Shown: piece after piece, positions 42,300 through 51,800 of the stretch
Layout of the letters: every line of letters starts with the position of its first letter
Numbering within the stretch: the stretch's first letter is position 1
NCBI RefSeq assembly: GCF_947090785.1
Contig: NZ_OX352320.1
Location: 1,984,001-2,048,000 of the forward strand
Direction of reading: 5' to 3'
Origin: Rheinheimera sp. MM224
GTDB lineage: Bacteria; Pseudomonadota; Gammaproteobacteria; Enterobacterales; Alteromonadaceae
DNA: 64,000 nt
The notes under the pieces: generated by a model
Database searches by the model: none
What the model saw: the letters and a program-made list of their open reading frames with translations, nothing else
What the model was told of the DNA's origin: nothing
Made by a program: the position numbers and the translations under genes

Positions 42300-43082
42300 A
42301 TGGACAAGCTCACACCGTACCAGTTACGCCAGCAGATCAGAGCCGGCCAGTTTAACAGCCAGACCAGCGGTTTGGCGCCGGGTTATGTGCAATGCAATAT
42401 GGCGATAGTGCCACAAGGTTGGGCGGCCGAATTTTTGCTGTTTTGTCAGCGCAACCCAAAAGCTTGTCCTTTAGTGGCAGTGACTGAACCTGGACAGTTT
42501 TTACTGCCTGAACTCGGGCAGGAGATAGATCTTCGAACTGATTTACCTGCCTACCGTGTGTTTAAGCATGGTGAGTTGGTGGATGAAGTTCAGGATATCC
42601 GCGCTTTATGGCGGGATGATTTAGTCAGTTTCCTGATTGGCTGCTCTTTTTCCTTTGAAGAAGCGTTAGTGGCCGCAGGACTGGAAATTCGTCATATCAG
42701 TGAAGGCAAAAATGTCCCTATGTACAACACTGATTTGCCATGTGTCAGCGCAGGCCGTTTTTCTGGCTCTATGGTGGTCAGTATGAGGCCAATGAAACCC
42801 GTTGATGCGATACGCGCTATTCAGATTTGTAGTCGTTTTCCTGCGGTGCACGGTGCGCCTGTACATTTTGGTAACCCGCAAGATATTGGTATTTCTGATA
42901 TCCGATCACCGGATTATGGTGAGGCAGTGAGTATCCAACCTGGCGAAGTACCGGTATTCTGGGCTTGTGGTGTCACGCCTCAAGCTGTGATGAAGCAAGC
43001 CAAGCCTGATTTTTGTATCACGCACAGCCCCGGCCATATGCTGGTGACCGATTTGCTGAATTCTTCTTTAGCGAGTTTTTAA
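42300..43082 (+). CDS. D-glutamate cyclase-domain protein (DUF1445, putative hydro-lyase)
   Basis: 260 aa. Matches the DUF1445 family, which is the N-terminal part of mammalian mitochondrial D-glutamate cyclase (converts D-glutamate to 5-oxo-D-proline). Conserved segments: [68 protein letters not shown] and [12 protein letters not shown]. First gene of the operon; its TAA overlaps the pxpA ATG by one base. The C-terminal half of the mammalian enzyme is encoded four genes on at 45479. Activity on D-glutamate is inference from the family. Confidence 0.85.
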   Translation: MDKLTPYQLRQQIRAGQFNSQTSGLAPGYVQCNMAIVPQGWAAEFLLFCQRNPKACPLVAVTEPGQFLLPELGQEIDLRTDLPAYRVFKHGELVDEVQDIRALWRDDLVSFLIGCSFSFEEALVAAGLEIRHISEGKNVPMYNTDLPCVSAGRFSGSMVVSMRPMKPVDAIRAIQICSRFPAVHGAPVHFGNPQDIGISDIRSPDYGEAVSIQPGEVPVFWACGVTPQAVMKQAKPDFCITHSPGHMLVTDLLNSSLASF

Positions 43083-43837
43083 TGAGTCCTTTAATCAATT
43101 CCGTGATCAAACTTAATTGCGACTTAGGCGAAAGTTTTGGCGCCTGGCAAATGGGGCTGGATGCAGAGGTGATGCCTTTGATTGATCAGGCCAATATCGC
43201 CTGTGGTTTTCACGCTGGCGATCCAACAGTACTGGTCAATACCTTAACCCTTGCCAAAACACATCAGGTGCAGATTGGCGCACACCCAAGCTATGACGAT
43301 AAACAGGGGTTTGGCCGTCGCTCCGTAAAAATGACTGCAGATGAGCTCAAGCATTTACTCTGGTATCAGATGGCTGCAGTGGATGGTGTGGCAAAAAGCC
43401 TTGGACTGGAACTGAGTTACGTCAAACCCCATGGCGCTTTGTATAACGATATGATGGCAAACCCGGCTTTGCTTGAAACTGTGATGCACGCAGTCGCCAG
43501 TTACCATAAACCTTTAAAGCTCATGCTGTTGGCTACTGGTTGTGCAGCGCAGCACAAAGTGTTGGCGCAGCAGTATCAGTTGGAGTTGTTATTTGAAGCT
43601 TTTGCCGACCGGCGCTATAAAAGCGATGGTTCTTTAACACCTCGCAGCCAGACGGGCAGTGTGCTGGATCATCAGACTGCATTAGTGCAAGTGCAGCAGT
43701 TGCTGCAAAACGGCACTGTGCAAAGTGATACAGGCGACAGGGTGGTTATTCAAGCCGACACTTTATGTGTGCATGGCGATAATCCAGCGGCCGTTGCTTT
43801 GGTGAAGTCCATTCGCCAGTTGCTGGACAAGCCATGA
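43082..43837 (+). CDS. pxpA: 5-oxoprolinase subunit A (LamB/YcsF family)
   Basis: 251 aa. ATG 43082 shares one base with the preceding stop; the longer frame to 43013 lies inside DUF1445. PxpA with PxpB and PxpC uses ATP to open 5-oxoproline to glutamate. LamB/YcsF signatures are intact: LNCDLGESFGAW (metal/Asp), ANIACGFHAGDP, IGAHPSYDD, VKPHGALYN, and EAFADRRYKSDGSLTPRSQTGS. It overlaps pxpB by 4 bases. Confidence 0.93.
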   Translation: MSPLINSVIKLNCDLGESFGAWQMGLDAEVMPLIDQANIACGFHAGDPTVLVNTLTLAKTHQVQIGAHPSYDDKQGFGRRSVKMTADELKHLLWYQMAAVDGVAKSLGLELSYVKPHGALYNDMMANPALLETVMHAVASYHKPLKLMLLATGCAAQHKVLAQQYQLELLFEAFADRRYKSDGSLTPRSQTGSVLDHQTALVQVQQLLQNGTVQSDTGDRVVIQADTLCVHGDNPAAVALVKSIRQLLDKP

Positions 43838-44535
43838 TCCAACTGGAACTGGCGGGTGAAAATGGCCTGATCTTGTATCTGCCAGCAGAGATCTCCGCTA
43901 AGAATCTCAATCAACTCGAGCAGTTGCAACAGCAAATCCGTCTGTTACTTGGTGAGCAACTGCAGGAGTTATTGCCTTCTTATGCGTCCTTGCTGATTGT
44001 ATTAAAGCCTGCGCATCAAGGTGTGTTGGCCATTAAGGCCTTGTTAGAACAGCAACTGACATTAAGCGCCACAGTGTCAGAACAGCAAGGGCAGTTAGTG
44101 ATTTTACCTGTGTACTACCACAATGCCTGGGACTTAGATCTGGTTGCTACACAGGCAGGTTTAAGCACAGCAGAAGTGATTGAATTGCATCAGGCTATGG
44201 AATATCGGATCTATGCAATAGGTTTTGCGCCGGGTTTTGCGTATTTGAGTGAATTGGACGCACGCCTTGCCACACCACGTTTAAAAAGCCCAAGGGCTAA
44301 AGTGCCCAAAGGTGCTGTGGCTATAGCGGATCGGCAAACAGCTGTGTATCCGGCCGAATCGCCCGGAGGCTGGAATATTTTGGGTTTATGTCCAACGCCC
44401 TTATTTAAACCAGAACAGGCCGGCACAGCAGAAACACTGATGCCTTTTGCTGTGGGTGACAGAGTGCGTTTTCAGTCGGTTAACCTGCAAGAGTTTTTAG
44501 CTTTGGGTGGCCAGTTGCCACAGGAGCTGTGCTGA
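43834..44535 (+). CDS. pxpB: 5-oxoprolinase subunit B (KipI-type)
   Basis: 233 aa. Carboxyltransferase domain CT_C_D/KipI type: PVYYHNAWDLDLVATQAGLSTAEVIELH, YAIGFAPGFAYLSELDARLATPRLKSPRAKVPKGAVAIADRQTAVYP and ESPGGWNILG. It works as a complex with PxpC. ATGA overlap with pxpA and TGATG overlap with pxpC imply stoichiometric translation. Confidence 0.93.
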   Translation: MIQLELAGENGLILYLPAEISAKNLNQLEQLQQQIRLLLGEQLQELLPSYASLLIVLKPAHQGVLAIKALLEQQLTLSATVSEQQGQLVILPVYYHNAWDLDLVATQAGLSTAEVIELHQAMEYRIYAIGFAPGFAYLSELDARLATPRLKSPRAKVPKGAVAIADRQTAVYPAESPGGWNILGLCPTPLFKPEQAGTAETLMPFAVGDRVRFQSVNLQEFLALGGQLPQELC

Positions 44536-45479
44536 TGTCTGCTTTTGTCGTGTTAAAAGCCGGAGTGCTGGCGACTTTACAAGATCAGGGCCGTGTTGGT
44601 TATGCACATTTGGGTTTAACTCAAGGTGGGCCCGCTGATTATGTCAGCTACCGCATTGCCGATTTGTTATTGCAAAACCAAAGCCAAAGCTGCCAGATAG
44701 AAGTCTCTTTGGGTGGTCTGAGCCTGCTGGCCTTAACAGACACTGTGTTTTGCGTCACAGGCGCGCAGATGTCTTTGACAGTAAACGGGCAGCCCAAAAC
44801 CTTATGGCAAAGTCATCGCATCAAAAAAGACGATGTGATTGAACTGGGGTTTGCCAAATCCGGCTTGCGCTGTTATCTGGCGGTAGCCGGAGGCTTTAAA
44901 CTAGCAAAAGAATTTGGCAGCAATAGCACTGTGTTAAGGGAAAAAGTCGGAGGTATAGGTGGCACTGCTTTGCAGCAAGGCCAGTTTTTACCTGCAGCTT
45001 CCACGTATCGGCCTCTGCTTTGGGCTTTACCGGAAAAGTATTGGCCTGAATTTTCTAACCCGCTGGAGCTTGGTTTACTACCTGGCTATCAACAACATTG
45101 GTTTGACGAAGCGCAATGGCAACAGCTTTGCGACACTGACTATCAGGTGTCTGCTTTGTATGACCGTATGGGCTATCGCCTGCAAGGGCAGTCAATTTTG
45201 TACCAAAGCCGGGCTTTATTGTCCGAAGGCATCAGTTATGGCGCTGTGCAATTGCCACCTGATGGCTTGCCAATAGTGCTTTTGAACGACAGGCAAACTT
45301 TAGGGGGTTACCCCAAACCCGGAGTAGTGCTGGCACGTGATGCGGCGGCTTTAGCTCAGCGTCAGCAAGGCCAGCAGATCCGCTTTTATAAAGTTCTGCC
45401 AGAACAACTTGAATCCTATCAGCACGGGCAACAGCGTTATTGGGCTGAACTGCCAATGGATTTTCGGAGTCTGCGCTAA
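44535..45479 (+). CDS. pxpC: 5-oxoprolinase subunit C (KipA-type)
   Basis: 314 aa. ATG 44535 overlaps the pxpB stop and has AGGAG (44522-44526) eight bases upstream, preferred over GTG 44529. CT_A_B domain: LKAGVLATLQDQGRVGYAHLGLTQGGPADYVSYRIADLLLQN, EVSLGGLSL, LAVAGGF, DRMGYRLQG and GGYPKPGVVLARD. Forms the biotin-independent carboxyltransferase-like half with PxpB. Its TAA overlaps the next ATG by one base. Confidence 0.93.
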   Translation: MSAFVVLKAGVLATLQDQGRVGYAHLGLTQGGPADYVSYRIADLLLQNQSQSCQIEVSLGGLSLLALTDTVFCVTGAQMSLTVNGQPKTLWQSHRIKKDDVIELGFAKSGLRCYLAVAGGFKLAKEFGSNSTVLREKVGGIGGTALQQGQFLPAASTYRPLLWALPEKYWPEFSNPLELGLLPGYQQHWFDEAQWQQLCDTDYQVSALYDRMGYRLQGQSILYQSRALLSEGISYGAVQLPPDGLPIVLLNDRQTLGGYPKPGVVLARDAAALAQRQQGQQIRFYKVLPEQLESYQHGQQRYWAELPMDFRSLR

Positions 45480-46318
45480 TGGATTTACTTCAGCTCAGCA
45501 TACAAATAGAACAGATGCTGGTTCGGCAAAACCTGCGGGGTATGGCAAGGCTGTTACCCCATTTAAAAGCCGGTAGTTATGTGCGGGCCGCAACATTAAT
45601 CACAAAATGTAAAGGTGTAGTGCTGATAGGCACCGGATTTCCGGTCGGTGACAGTTTTGAAACCGATGGTCCAGTTGGCGCTATAGTTCTGTACCAATTG
45701 CTTAAAAAGCTGGGTGCGACGCCATTACTTTGTTGTGGCGACCCTTTGTTTTCTGCTTTAAAAGACGATTATTCCTGCCTGCAATTGCCGGTAAACAGCG
45801 CAGATGCCACAGACTTTGCCCGTCATTCGTTGCAGCAGCTTAATCCAGAATTAATTATTTCAATTGAAAGACCAGGTTTGGCCGCAGATGGTCGCTATTA
45901 CAATATGAGGGGCGTTGATATTTCAGCGCGTTGTGCCAATTTTGATGTATTTTTTCAGCAGGCCTCTTGCCCAACTATAGCTATAGGTGATGGTGGCAAT
46001 GAAATAGGTATGGGAAATCTCAATGAAGTTGTGTCGGAGCTGGCTATTACGCCTAGTGTGACTCGCTGCGACGAGTTATTACTGGCTGATGTATCAAACT
46101 GGGCTGCCTATGGCTTACTGGCTTTGGTGTCAAAGCTAAAAGATGCTGAAACGGGTTGCGGCTGGTTGATCGATTGTCAGCCTGCAGAACTTTTACAGTA
46201 TTTGGTCAATCGAGGTTGTGTTGACGGTGTTACAGGCCTTGCCAGTATTACAGAAGATAGTTTGCCGCCCGAACATGCAATGCAGTTGATAAAAGACTTA
46301 CAGAAACTTTGTTATTAA
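45479..46318 (+). CDS. DUF4392 protein (C-terminal domain of D-glutamate cyclase)
   Basis: 279 aa. DUF4392/GLUCM-like C-terminal family: VVLIGTGFPVGDSFETDGPVGAIVLYQLLKKLGATPLLCCGDPLF, LIISIERPGLAADGRYYNMRGVDIS, TIAIGDGGNEIGMGNL and DVSNWAAYGLLALVS. In animals this domain is fused to DUF1445 in D-glutamate cyclase; here the two are separate genes around pxpABC in one operon. One-base overlap with pxpC and 24 bases to the aminotransferase. Its catalytic contribution is not known. Confidence 0.85.
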   Translation: MDLLQLSIQIEQMLVRQNLRGMARLLPHLKAGSYVRAATLITKCKGVVLIGTGFPVGDSFETDGPVGAIVLYQLLKKLGATPLLCCGDPLFSALKDDYSCLQLPVNSADATDFARHSLQQLNPELIISIERPGLAADGRYYNMRGVDISARCANFDVFFQQASCPTIAIGDGGNEIGMGNLNEVVSELAITPSVTRCDELLLADVSNWAAYGLLALVSKLKDAETGCGWLIDCQPAELLQYLVNRGCVDGVTGLASITEDSLPPEHAMQLIKDLQKLCY

Positions 46319-46342
46319 AAATAATAACTTACAGGGAAAATC

Positions 46343-47200
46343 ATGAGTGTGGTGTATTTAAACGGACAATTTATGCCAGCGTCAGAGGCTAAAATCTCGC
46401 CTATGGACAGAGGCTTTTTATTTGGTGATGGTATTTACGAGGTGATCCCGTCCTATGGCGGTCGTTGTGTTGGTTTTACCTCTCATATCAAAAGACTACA
46501 GCAAGGTTTAGCTGCTCTGGAAATTCACTGTGGTTTAACAGAACAAGACTGGCAAGAACTGGTGCAGCAGTTGATGATGCAAAACGGTGCGGGAAATCTA
46601 GGCATTTATCTGCATGTCAGCCGTGGCACAGACACCAAAAGAGCTCATGCTTATCCAAAAGATATTTCTCCTACTATTTTTGCTTATTGTTTTGAGATTG
46701 CAGAAGAACCCGATGCAAACATAGACACTGCACCTCGTTATAAAGTCATTACAGCTCCGGATTTACGCTGGCAACGTTGCCATATTAAATCCACAGCCTT
46801 GCTTGGTAATGTGATGCATCATCAGCAAGCCGCAGCTTTGGGTTTAAACGAGTGTATTTTGTTCGACGAACACGACTTTTTAACCGAAGGCAGCTCGACT
46901 AATGTGTTTATTGTCAAAGATTCTGTGGTCGTCACTCCGCCTTTAAGTCACAAAATTCTGCCAGGCATTACCCGTCAATTACTACTGAGCATTTTACGTC
47001 AGCACAGCACACTGAAAGTGGAAGAACGGCCTGTCAGTAAAAACGAGGTACTGGCCGCCGATGAAGTCTGGCTGACTAGTTCGAGTAAAGAAGTAGCTGC
47101 TGTGATAGAAGTCAACGGGCATGCTATTGGCAACGCAAAACCCGGCGCTGTATGGCTGCAGGCGCAGCAATTATTTGGCCAGTACAAATACAATTATTAA
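46343..47200 (+). CDS. D-amino acid aminotransferase (class IV PLP)
   Basis: 285 aa. Transfers the amino group between D-alanine and 2-oxoglutarate, giving D-glutamate, in the known Dat reaction. PLP lysine K149 lies in LRWQRCHIKSTALLGNV; E near residue 182 (DFLTEGSSTNVF) and the phosphate loop KILPGITRQLLL and WLTSSSKEV fit Dat more than IlvE. An ATG at 46343 follows AGGGA. It ends the operon that begins with DUF1445, connecting D-Ala and D-Glu to the oxoproline branch. Confidence 0.88.
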   Translation: MSVVYLNGQFMPASEAKISPMDRGFLFGDGIYEVIPSYGGRCVGFTSHIKRLQQGLAALEIHCGLTEQDWQELVQQLMMQNGAGNLGIYLHVSRGTDTKRAHAYPKDISPTIFAYCFEIAEEPDANIDTAPRYKVITAPDLRWQRCHIKSTALLGNVMHHQQAAALGLNECILFDEHDFLTEGSSTNVFIVKDSVVVTPPLSHKILPGITRQLLLSILRQHSTLKVEERPVSKNEVLAADEVWLTSSSKEVAAVIEVNGHAIGNAKPGAVWLQAQQLFGQYKYNY

Positions 47201-47308
47201 CAGCTAATTATCTGTAAAATTTTAAGTTTTTCTATAAGTTGTCGCCTATGCTTTTAGGCTGAAACATAATGCTAATTATAAAAATCATATAAATAGGGAA
47301 GGACAGGT

Positions 47309-48934
47309 ATGTTATTAAGGAATTATAAAATTGGGGCCCGCTTATTGGCTGGTTTTGCGGTATTAGGATTGTTGGTGGTGTTGCAAGGCAGCATGGCGCT
47401 GATGAATATGGCGCAAATGCGCGATGTATCAGCAGAGATAGAAAATGACACCATTCCTAGTCTGGATAGTCTGGCGGCGTTGAATTTAAGCATGATGCGG
47501 GTGAGGATCTTTACTTTTCGCCTGATGCTGGCTGAAACTGATGAGCAAAAGACGGACTATCAGGCGTCGTTGACAAAAGTACGGACTGAGCTGGCTGAGT
47601 TTCAACAACAATACGAAAAACTGATTTCTCTGGACGAAGAACGTACCATGTATCAGCAATTTACCAGCGCTCAACAGGATTATTTTGCTGGTCAAAATCG
47701 ATTATTGCAGGCTTTGGATGCAGGCAATAAAGCTGAAGCGACCCGTATCAGTAACGAAGAGTTAACTGGTCATTCAGATAAAATGACCAAAGCTCTGGTT
47801 CAATTGGCGCATATCAACAGAGATTTCTCAAAACAACAAACTCATCAGTCAGCAGAAAACTACAACAGCAGCAAAATTCTGGTGATCATTGCCATAGTAG
47901 TTGGAATTACCGTCAGTATTTTTATTGCTCTATGGATGACCCGCAGTATCACAACACCTATGACAGAAGCCGTCATTGTGGCTGAAACTGTAGCTGCTGG
48001 TGATTTAACACAAAAAATCGCTGTCAGTGGTGATGACGAAGCCAGTCGCCTGATGGCAGCGTTGCAAAAAATGCAGCAAAACCTGCGTGACGCGATGAGC
48101 CATATTTCTAATTCATCTGATCAACTGGCATCCGCAGCAGAAGAGCTGAACTCTGTGACCGAAGATTCATCCCGAGGCTTACAACAGCAGAATGATGAAA
48201 TTCAGCAGGCTGCGACTGCTATTACTGAAATGAGTTCTGCCGTGGATGAAGTAGCGCAAACCGCAGTTCAAACCTCTGAGCAATCGACTGAATCAGCGAA
48301 AATGGCAGTACAGGGCCAACAACAGGTCGATGAAACTGTGAAAGCGATTCGGGATATGAATCAGGACGTGGCGGTGACATCAGAGCTTATTCAGGGTTTA
48401 GCTGTGCAGTCACAAGATATCGGCAAAGTGTTGGATGTGATTCGTGCTATTGCTGAACAAACCAATTTACTTGCATTAAATGCTGCTATTGAAGCAGCGC
48501 GGGCAGGGGATGCAGGTCGCGGTTTTGCTGTGGTCGCTGATGAAGTAAGGGCTTTAGCGCATCGTACTCAAACCTCCACTCGTGAAATTGAGGAAATGAT
48601 TGCCAAAATTCGCAGTGGTACAGGGGATGCGGTCAGTGCGATGAAACATAGCAGTGATAAAGCAGGTTATGCGTTAACAGTGGCGCAAGCGGCCGGTGAG
48701 GCCTTGACCATCATTACCCAACGTATTAATAAAATCAGCGATAGTAATCTGGTGATTGCAAGCGCAGCGGAAGAGCAGGCCAAAGTAGCGCGTGAAATTG
48801 ATCGCAACATTGTTAACATCAGCGACTTAGCCGCACAAACTGCAGCAGGAGCCAATCAGACCAGCGCTTCAGCTCATGAGTTATCCCGTTTAGCTGTGGA
48901 TTTAAATGCGTTGGTTACCCGCTTTAAAGTCTAA
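47309..48934 (+). CDS. methyl-accepting chemotaxis protein, 4HB type
   Basis: 541 aa. ATG 47309 follows GGAAGGA. N-terminal membrane helix (about 12-31), periplasmic four-helix-bundle sensor (about 32-190), second helix (about 192-212), HAMP, then the signalling hairpin with [42 protein letters not shown]. Shorter sensor than the Cache-type receptor at 22891, so a different ligand class. No pentapeptide tail (ends VTRFKV). Monocistronic apart from the adjoining DUF418 gene. Confidence 0.92.
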   Translation: MLLRNYKIGARLLAGFAVLGLLVVLQGSMALMNMAQMRDVSAEIENDTIPSLDSLAALNLSMMRVRIFTFRLMLAETDEQKTDYQASLTKVRTELAEFQQQYEKLISLDEERTMYQQFTSAQQDYFAGQNRLLQALDAGNKAEATRISNEELTGHSDKMTKALVQLAHINRDFSKQQTHQSAENYNSSKILVIIAIVVGITVSIFIALWMTRSITTPMTEAVIVAETVAAGDLTQKIAVSGDDEASRLMAALQKMQQNLRDAMSHISNSSDQLASAAEELNSVTEDSSRGLQQQNDEIQQAATAITEMSSAVDEVAQTAVQTSEQSTESAKMAVQGQQQVDETVKAIRDMNQDVAVTSELIQGLAVQSQDIGKVLDVIRAIAEQTNLLALNAAIEAARAGDAGRGFAVVADEVRALAHRTQTSTREIEEMIAKIRSGTGDAVSAMKHSSDKAGYALTVAQAAGEALTIITQRINKISDSNLVIASAAEEQAKVAREIDRNIVNISDLAAQTAAGANQTSASAHELSRLAVDLNALVTRFKV

Positions 48935-48949
48935 CTCTAGCTAGTGAGC

Positions 48950-50086
48950 ATGGACACCCTACCTCAAGCCATACCACGTTTGCATCAGATAGATGCACTA
49001 CGGGGTGTGGCTGTACTGATGATCTTATTTGCCAATATTTTTGCTTTTGGCTATCCGTTTGAAGTCTCCGAGCTAGCCGGACTTTCAGAGTCTATGTCTT
49101 TATGGTCACAGCTACAGCATCAGTTGTATGAGCTGTTGATCCGTGGCAAGTTTATCAGTCTGCTGACGCTGCTATTTGGTGCCAGTTTGTATCTGTTATG
49201 GCAGCAAAGCCAGATGTCTGCGGACAAACTCAAAGCCAGAATGTCAGCTTTGTTGCTGATAGGTTTTTGCCATGCAGTTTTTGTCTGGTCTGGTGATGTT
49301 CTGCTGATGTATGCACTGGTGGCTTCAGGGCTTTTGTGGCAGCAAGTGCTGCACTGGGCACCAGAGCATCAGCTGCGTTATGCGAAAAACTATCTGCTGG
49401 CAGGCTTGGTTTTACCTGCTTTGGTATGGCTGCTTCCATCCGGGCAAGCTGAAGACCCAGCCGATACTGCAAAGCTAGTTGCGTTGTATACCGGGACTTA
49501 TAGTGACCAGCTATGGCATCAGATGAAGTATGTGGCTCTGGTTGTGCTTGATTTGCTGTTTATTAGTTACTGGTGGTTTGGTGGCATGATGTTACTGGCT
49601 ATTTGGGCTATGCAATCGGATTGGCAACAGCTATTAAAACATCATTTTGTTACTTTGCTGCTGATTGCTTTTGGCTGCGGCTTACTGCCTATGCTCTGGA
49701 CTGGATTTACGTTTGCAGATCATGGACTGCATCCTCTACACATGATCTCCGATCTGTGTTTTGCCCTGATTTACATCCGGTTGTTTATGTTTGTTATGCC
49801 TTTATTCCCTGTTGTGTTTGAACTACTCAGGCGCTGTGGCCGTTGCTCTTTGTCTTTATACCTTTGGCAGTCAGTCACTATGGTGCTGCTGTTTCGCTGG
49901 GTCTGCCCACAGTGGTTTGCTACGCTGGACAGAGGGTCTCTGACTGCTATAGCTGTAGCCTTTATTCTGTTGCAACTGCTGTGTGTGCAGTATTTTTACA
50001 AAACCAGCCAGTTATGGTGGTTTGAGCAGCTGTATCGTTGGCTCAGCGTAAAACTGGAGCGCAGAGCTCACGATACAGCACTATAA
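48950..50086 (+). CDS. DUF418 (YeiB-like) membrane protein
   Basis: 378 aa, about ten membrane helices. The start is ATG 48950 or GTG 48944 (15 or 9 bases after the chemoreceptor stop; neither has a strong ribosome site). The DUF418 pattern is present: RLHQIDALRGVAVLMILFANIFAFGYP at the start, LLTLLFGASLYLL, FVWSGDVLLMYAL and a C-terminal CGRCSLSLYLWQS. This family resembles acyltransferases but no role is established. Cotranscribed with the chemoreceptor by proximity. Confidence 0.85.
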   Translation: MDTLPQAIPRLHQIDALRGVAVLMILFANIFAFGYPFEVSELAGLSESMSLWSQLQHQLYELLIRGKFISLLTLLFGASLYLLWQQSQMSADKLKARMSALLLIGFCHAVFVWSGDVLLMYALVASGLLWQQVLHWAPEHQLRYAKNYLLAGLVLPALVWLLPSGQAEDPADTAKLVALYTGTYSDQLWHQMKYVALVVLDLLFISYWWFGGMMLLAIWAMQSDWQQLLKHHFVTLLLIAFGCGLLPMLWTGFTFADHGLHPLHMISDLCFALIYIRLFMFVMPLFPVVFELLRRCGRCSLSLYLWQSVTMVLLFRWVCPQWFATLDRGSLTAIAVAFILLQLLCVQYFYKTSQLWWFEQLYRWLSVKLERRAHDTAL

Positions 50087-50108
50087 AACTCAGATTTCGG
50101 ATTCTTCG

Positions 50109-50627
50109 CTAGAAACGATAAGCATAGGATAAGGCAATAAAATCCAGGCCTGGGTTAGGTTTTTGTAAACCCGCATTGGAATAATGCATATAACGTAAAG
50201 CCAGCTGAGCTTTGCTGTGCAGTTGCCAAATCAGACCTATCCTGTCTTCAAACTGATAGTGAGATCCCAAATCTTTACCGGCAAAACGTTGTTTATTTAA
50301 CAAACTAAAGCCTATACCAAACTCCCAATACAAGGCCCTGTTGTACAAGGTGGCGAATTGCTTCATTAGCACGGGAGATAAGGCCACAGCCAGATTACTT
50401 TCATATTCAGGATCGTCACCATAACGCCACAGATTTGCGCTGACTTCCATATAAAGCTGGGCATCCCCTAAAACAGGCAGTTCGGCCAGATGCCATTCCA
50501 CAGGTCGGTAACCCAGCCTTAACCCCAACACATCGCCTTCACCTTTGACCAGATCAATAGCCGCAACCTGAGCCTGAGCCTGCAGGCTCAACAGCATAAA
50601 ACTAAGTACCAGTAGAATTTTTTTCAT
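50109..50627 (-). CDS. PagL-family lipid A 3-O-deacylase (paralogue 1)
   Basis: 172 aa with a signal peptide (about 1-19). Eight-stranded outer-membrane barrel ending YAYRF. The PagL site is HYSNAGLQKPNPGLDF: H148, S150 and, at the Glu position of the P. aeruginosa triad (H126/S128/E140), D162. It would remove the 3-O acyl chain from lipid A at the outer membrane. The Asp-for-Glu change also occurs in the second copy at 53582. It is convergent with the DUF418 gene. Confidence 0.85.
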   Translation of the reverse strand: MKKILLVLSFMLLSLQAQAQVAAIDLVKGEGDVLGLRLGYRPVEWHLAELPVLGDAQLYMEVSANLWRYGDDPEYESNLAVALSPVLMKQFATLYNRALYWEFGIGFSLLNKQRFAGKDLGSHYQFEDRIGLIWQLHSKAQLALRYMHYSNAGLQKPNPGLDFIALSYAYRF

Positions 50628-50975
50628 CGATCATCCCGCCTTACTCCACCCTGATGTTTTGCCTGTTTTACTTTTGGCGTCACAGTGGATAAATACCTAA
50701 AACTTCATAGCTATTACCTGATCCTCACTAGTTTGATTTTGCAGATGCTTTAAAATCAGAACGCTGGAGTAGTTAATAAATATGCATTATGTAACAGTCG
50801 GTACATAAGTTGTGATAAAAAAACAGATATCAAGAGCGCACTATAAAAAATTTATGACAGCAAAAAACGATGGGAACAAAAGACGATTGAGAGGTAAAAG
50901 CGGATAAGAAGTTGACCTTTGTCTGCATGCTGATTAACCTTGCGGTTTCTTAGTTCTAAGGCAGGCAATTTCAAC
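50628..50975. other. intergenic region between pagL-like and ohrR-like genes
   Basis: 348 bases, AT-rich. Contains the pagL-like ribosome site at the left end and, before the OhrR-like gene, TTGACC at 50912 without a convincing -10 at 17 bases. No strong operator palindrome, terminator or small frame could be supported. Confidence 0.4.
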
Positions 50976-51455
50976 ATGGCGAATTCTTCAGACCAGACCA
51001 CTACCACTTTGGATCCAAAAAGCCTGAAAGCTTTACATCTGGATCAGCAGCTGTGTTTTGCTTTGTATTCCACCTCTCTGGCGATGACTAAGGTCTACAA
51101 GCCTTTGCTGGACAAGCTGAGTCTGACCTATCCGCAGTATCTGATTATGCTGATTTTGTGGCAAAACGATGGCCTGGCGTTAAAAGACGTGGGCGAGCAG
51201 TTGCAAATAGACTCTGGTGCTTTGACTCCAGTGATTAAGCGAATGGAAGCTATGGGGTTATTGATCCGAACCCGCAATCCACACAATGAACGCACTCTGG
51301 AAATTCGTTTAACCAAAGCGGGTTGGGCTATGCGTGAGCAAGCGGTTCAGGTGAACCAGACCATAGGTTTAAGTTGTGGCATGGCTGAGCCTGAAATCCA
51401 TGCATTACGACAGGAATTAGTGCAGTTACGATCGCAGTTAAGTAAGAAACTCTAA
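50976..51455 (+). CDS. ohrR: MarR-family organic-peroxide repressor OhrR
   Basis: 159 aa from ATG 50976 (a frame extends to 50940). N-terminal QQLCFALYSTSLAMTKVYKPLLDKLSLTYPQYLIMLILW is the OhrR signature: reactive C27 with Y31 and Y41. A second cysteine at C134 makes it the 2-Cys type known from Xanthomonas. The winged helix includes SGALTPVIKRMEAMGLL. It would release its operators when C27 is oxidised by organic peroxide. The ohr gene is 398 bases downstream, with operator-like palindromes in between. Confidence 0.88.
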   Translation: MANSSDQTTTTLDPKSLKALHLDQQLCFALYSTSLAMTKVYKPLLDKLSLTYPQYLIMLILWQNDGLALKDVGEQLQIDSGALTPVIKRMEAMGLLIRTRNPHNERTLEIRLTKAGWAMREQAVQVNQTIGLSCGMAEPEIHALRQELVQLRSQLSKKL

Positions 51456-51480
51456 ACCATAGTAGACTTCAGCAACACGA

Positions 51481-51506
51481 AAAAGGGCCTTAACGGCCCT
51501 TTTTTA
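51481..51506 (+). terminator. rho-independent terminator of ohrR
   Basis: AAAAAGGGCC (51481-51490), loop TTAAC, GGCCCTTTTT (51496-51505) and further T. Ends the repressor transcript 25 bases after its stop. Confidence 0.92.
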
Positions 51507-51606
51507 ATGCTGTTCATTTCACTGAGTGTTAACTTTAAATCATTAAAAAACAATCACATAAAAAATATTTGCAAAATAAGTGAAAATTAAACTTGCGAAG
51601 TAATAG

Positions 51607-51624
51607 TTATCGCAATAATATAAT
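51607..51624 (+). promoter_or_regulatory. OhrR-like operator joined to a TATAAT -10
   Basis: TTATCGCAATAA (51607-51618, nearly palindromic) is directly followed by TATAAT (51619-51624), so a protein bound here would block polymerase. A weak -35 (TTGCGA, 51593) sits 20 bases away. The same core recurs as a perfect palindrome at 51801. Confidence 0.6.
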
Positions 51625-51629
51625 CACAA

Positions 51630-51791
51630 GTCGGGTCGAACAGCTGGTTCAACAGCAGTAAAACGACCTGATACAGAAGCTAGCAAAGAGTGTAAAAGCT
51701 AAGACGTAAAGAGTTCTTAAGCAGTACAGATTAGGTCCATAAGGACTGGCAGTAACAGAAGTAAAACCGGGTGAGTTCACCCATTTTTTTA
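51630..51791 (+). ncRNA. candidate short RNA between ohrR and ohr
   Basis: The promoter at 51607-51624 and a terminator at 51769-51790 delimit about 160 bases with no reading frame of note. It contains a short hairpin (AGTCC-like: TCC-ATA-AGGA near 51735) and three GTAAA blocks. Either a small RNA under OhrR-type control or a terminated leader. Nothing in it resembled a known RNA family. Confidence 0.4.
51769..51790 (+). terminator. terminator-like hairpin before ohr
   Basis: GGGTGA (51769-51774), GT, TCACCC (51777-51782), then A and seven T. Lies 63 bases before the ohr start and just before the second operator. Confidence 0.7.
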
Positions 51792-51800
51792 AACCATACA

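Noticed and set aside
47201-47308. Sigma28 (FliA) promoter before the 4HB chemoreceptor
   Set aside because: TAAG with 15 bases is followed by TCGCCTAT, too far from the GCCGATAA consensus; the region before the 22891 receptor also failed.
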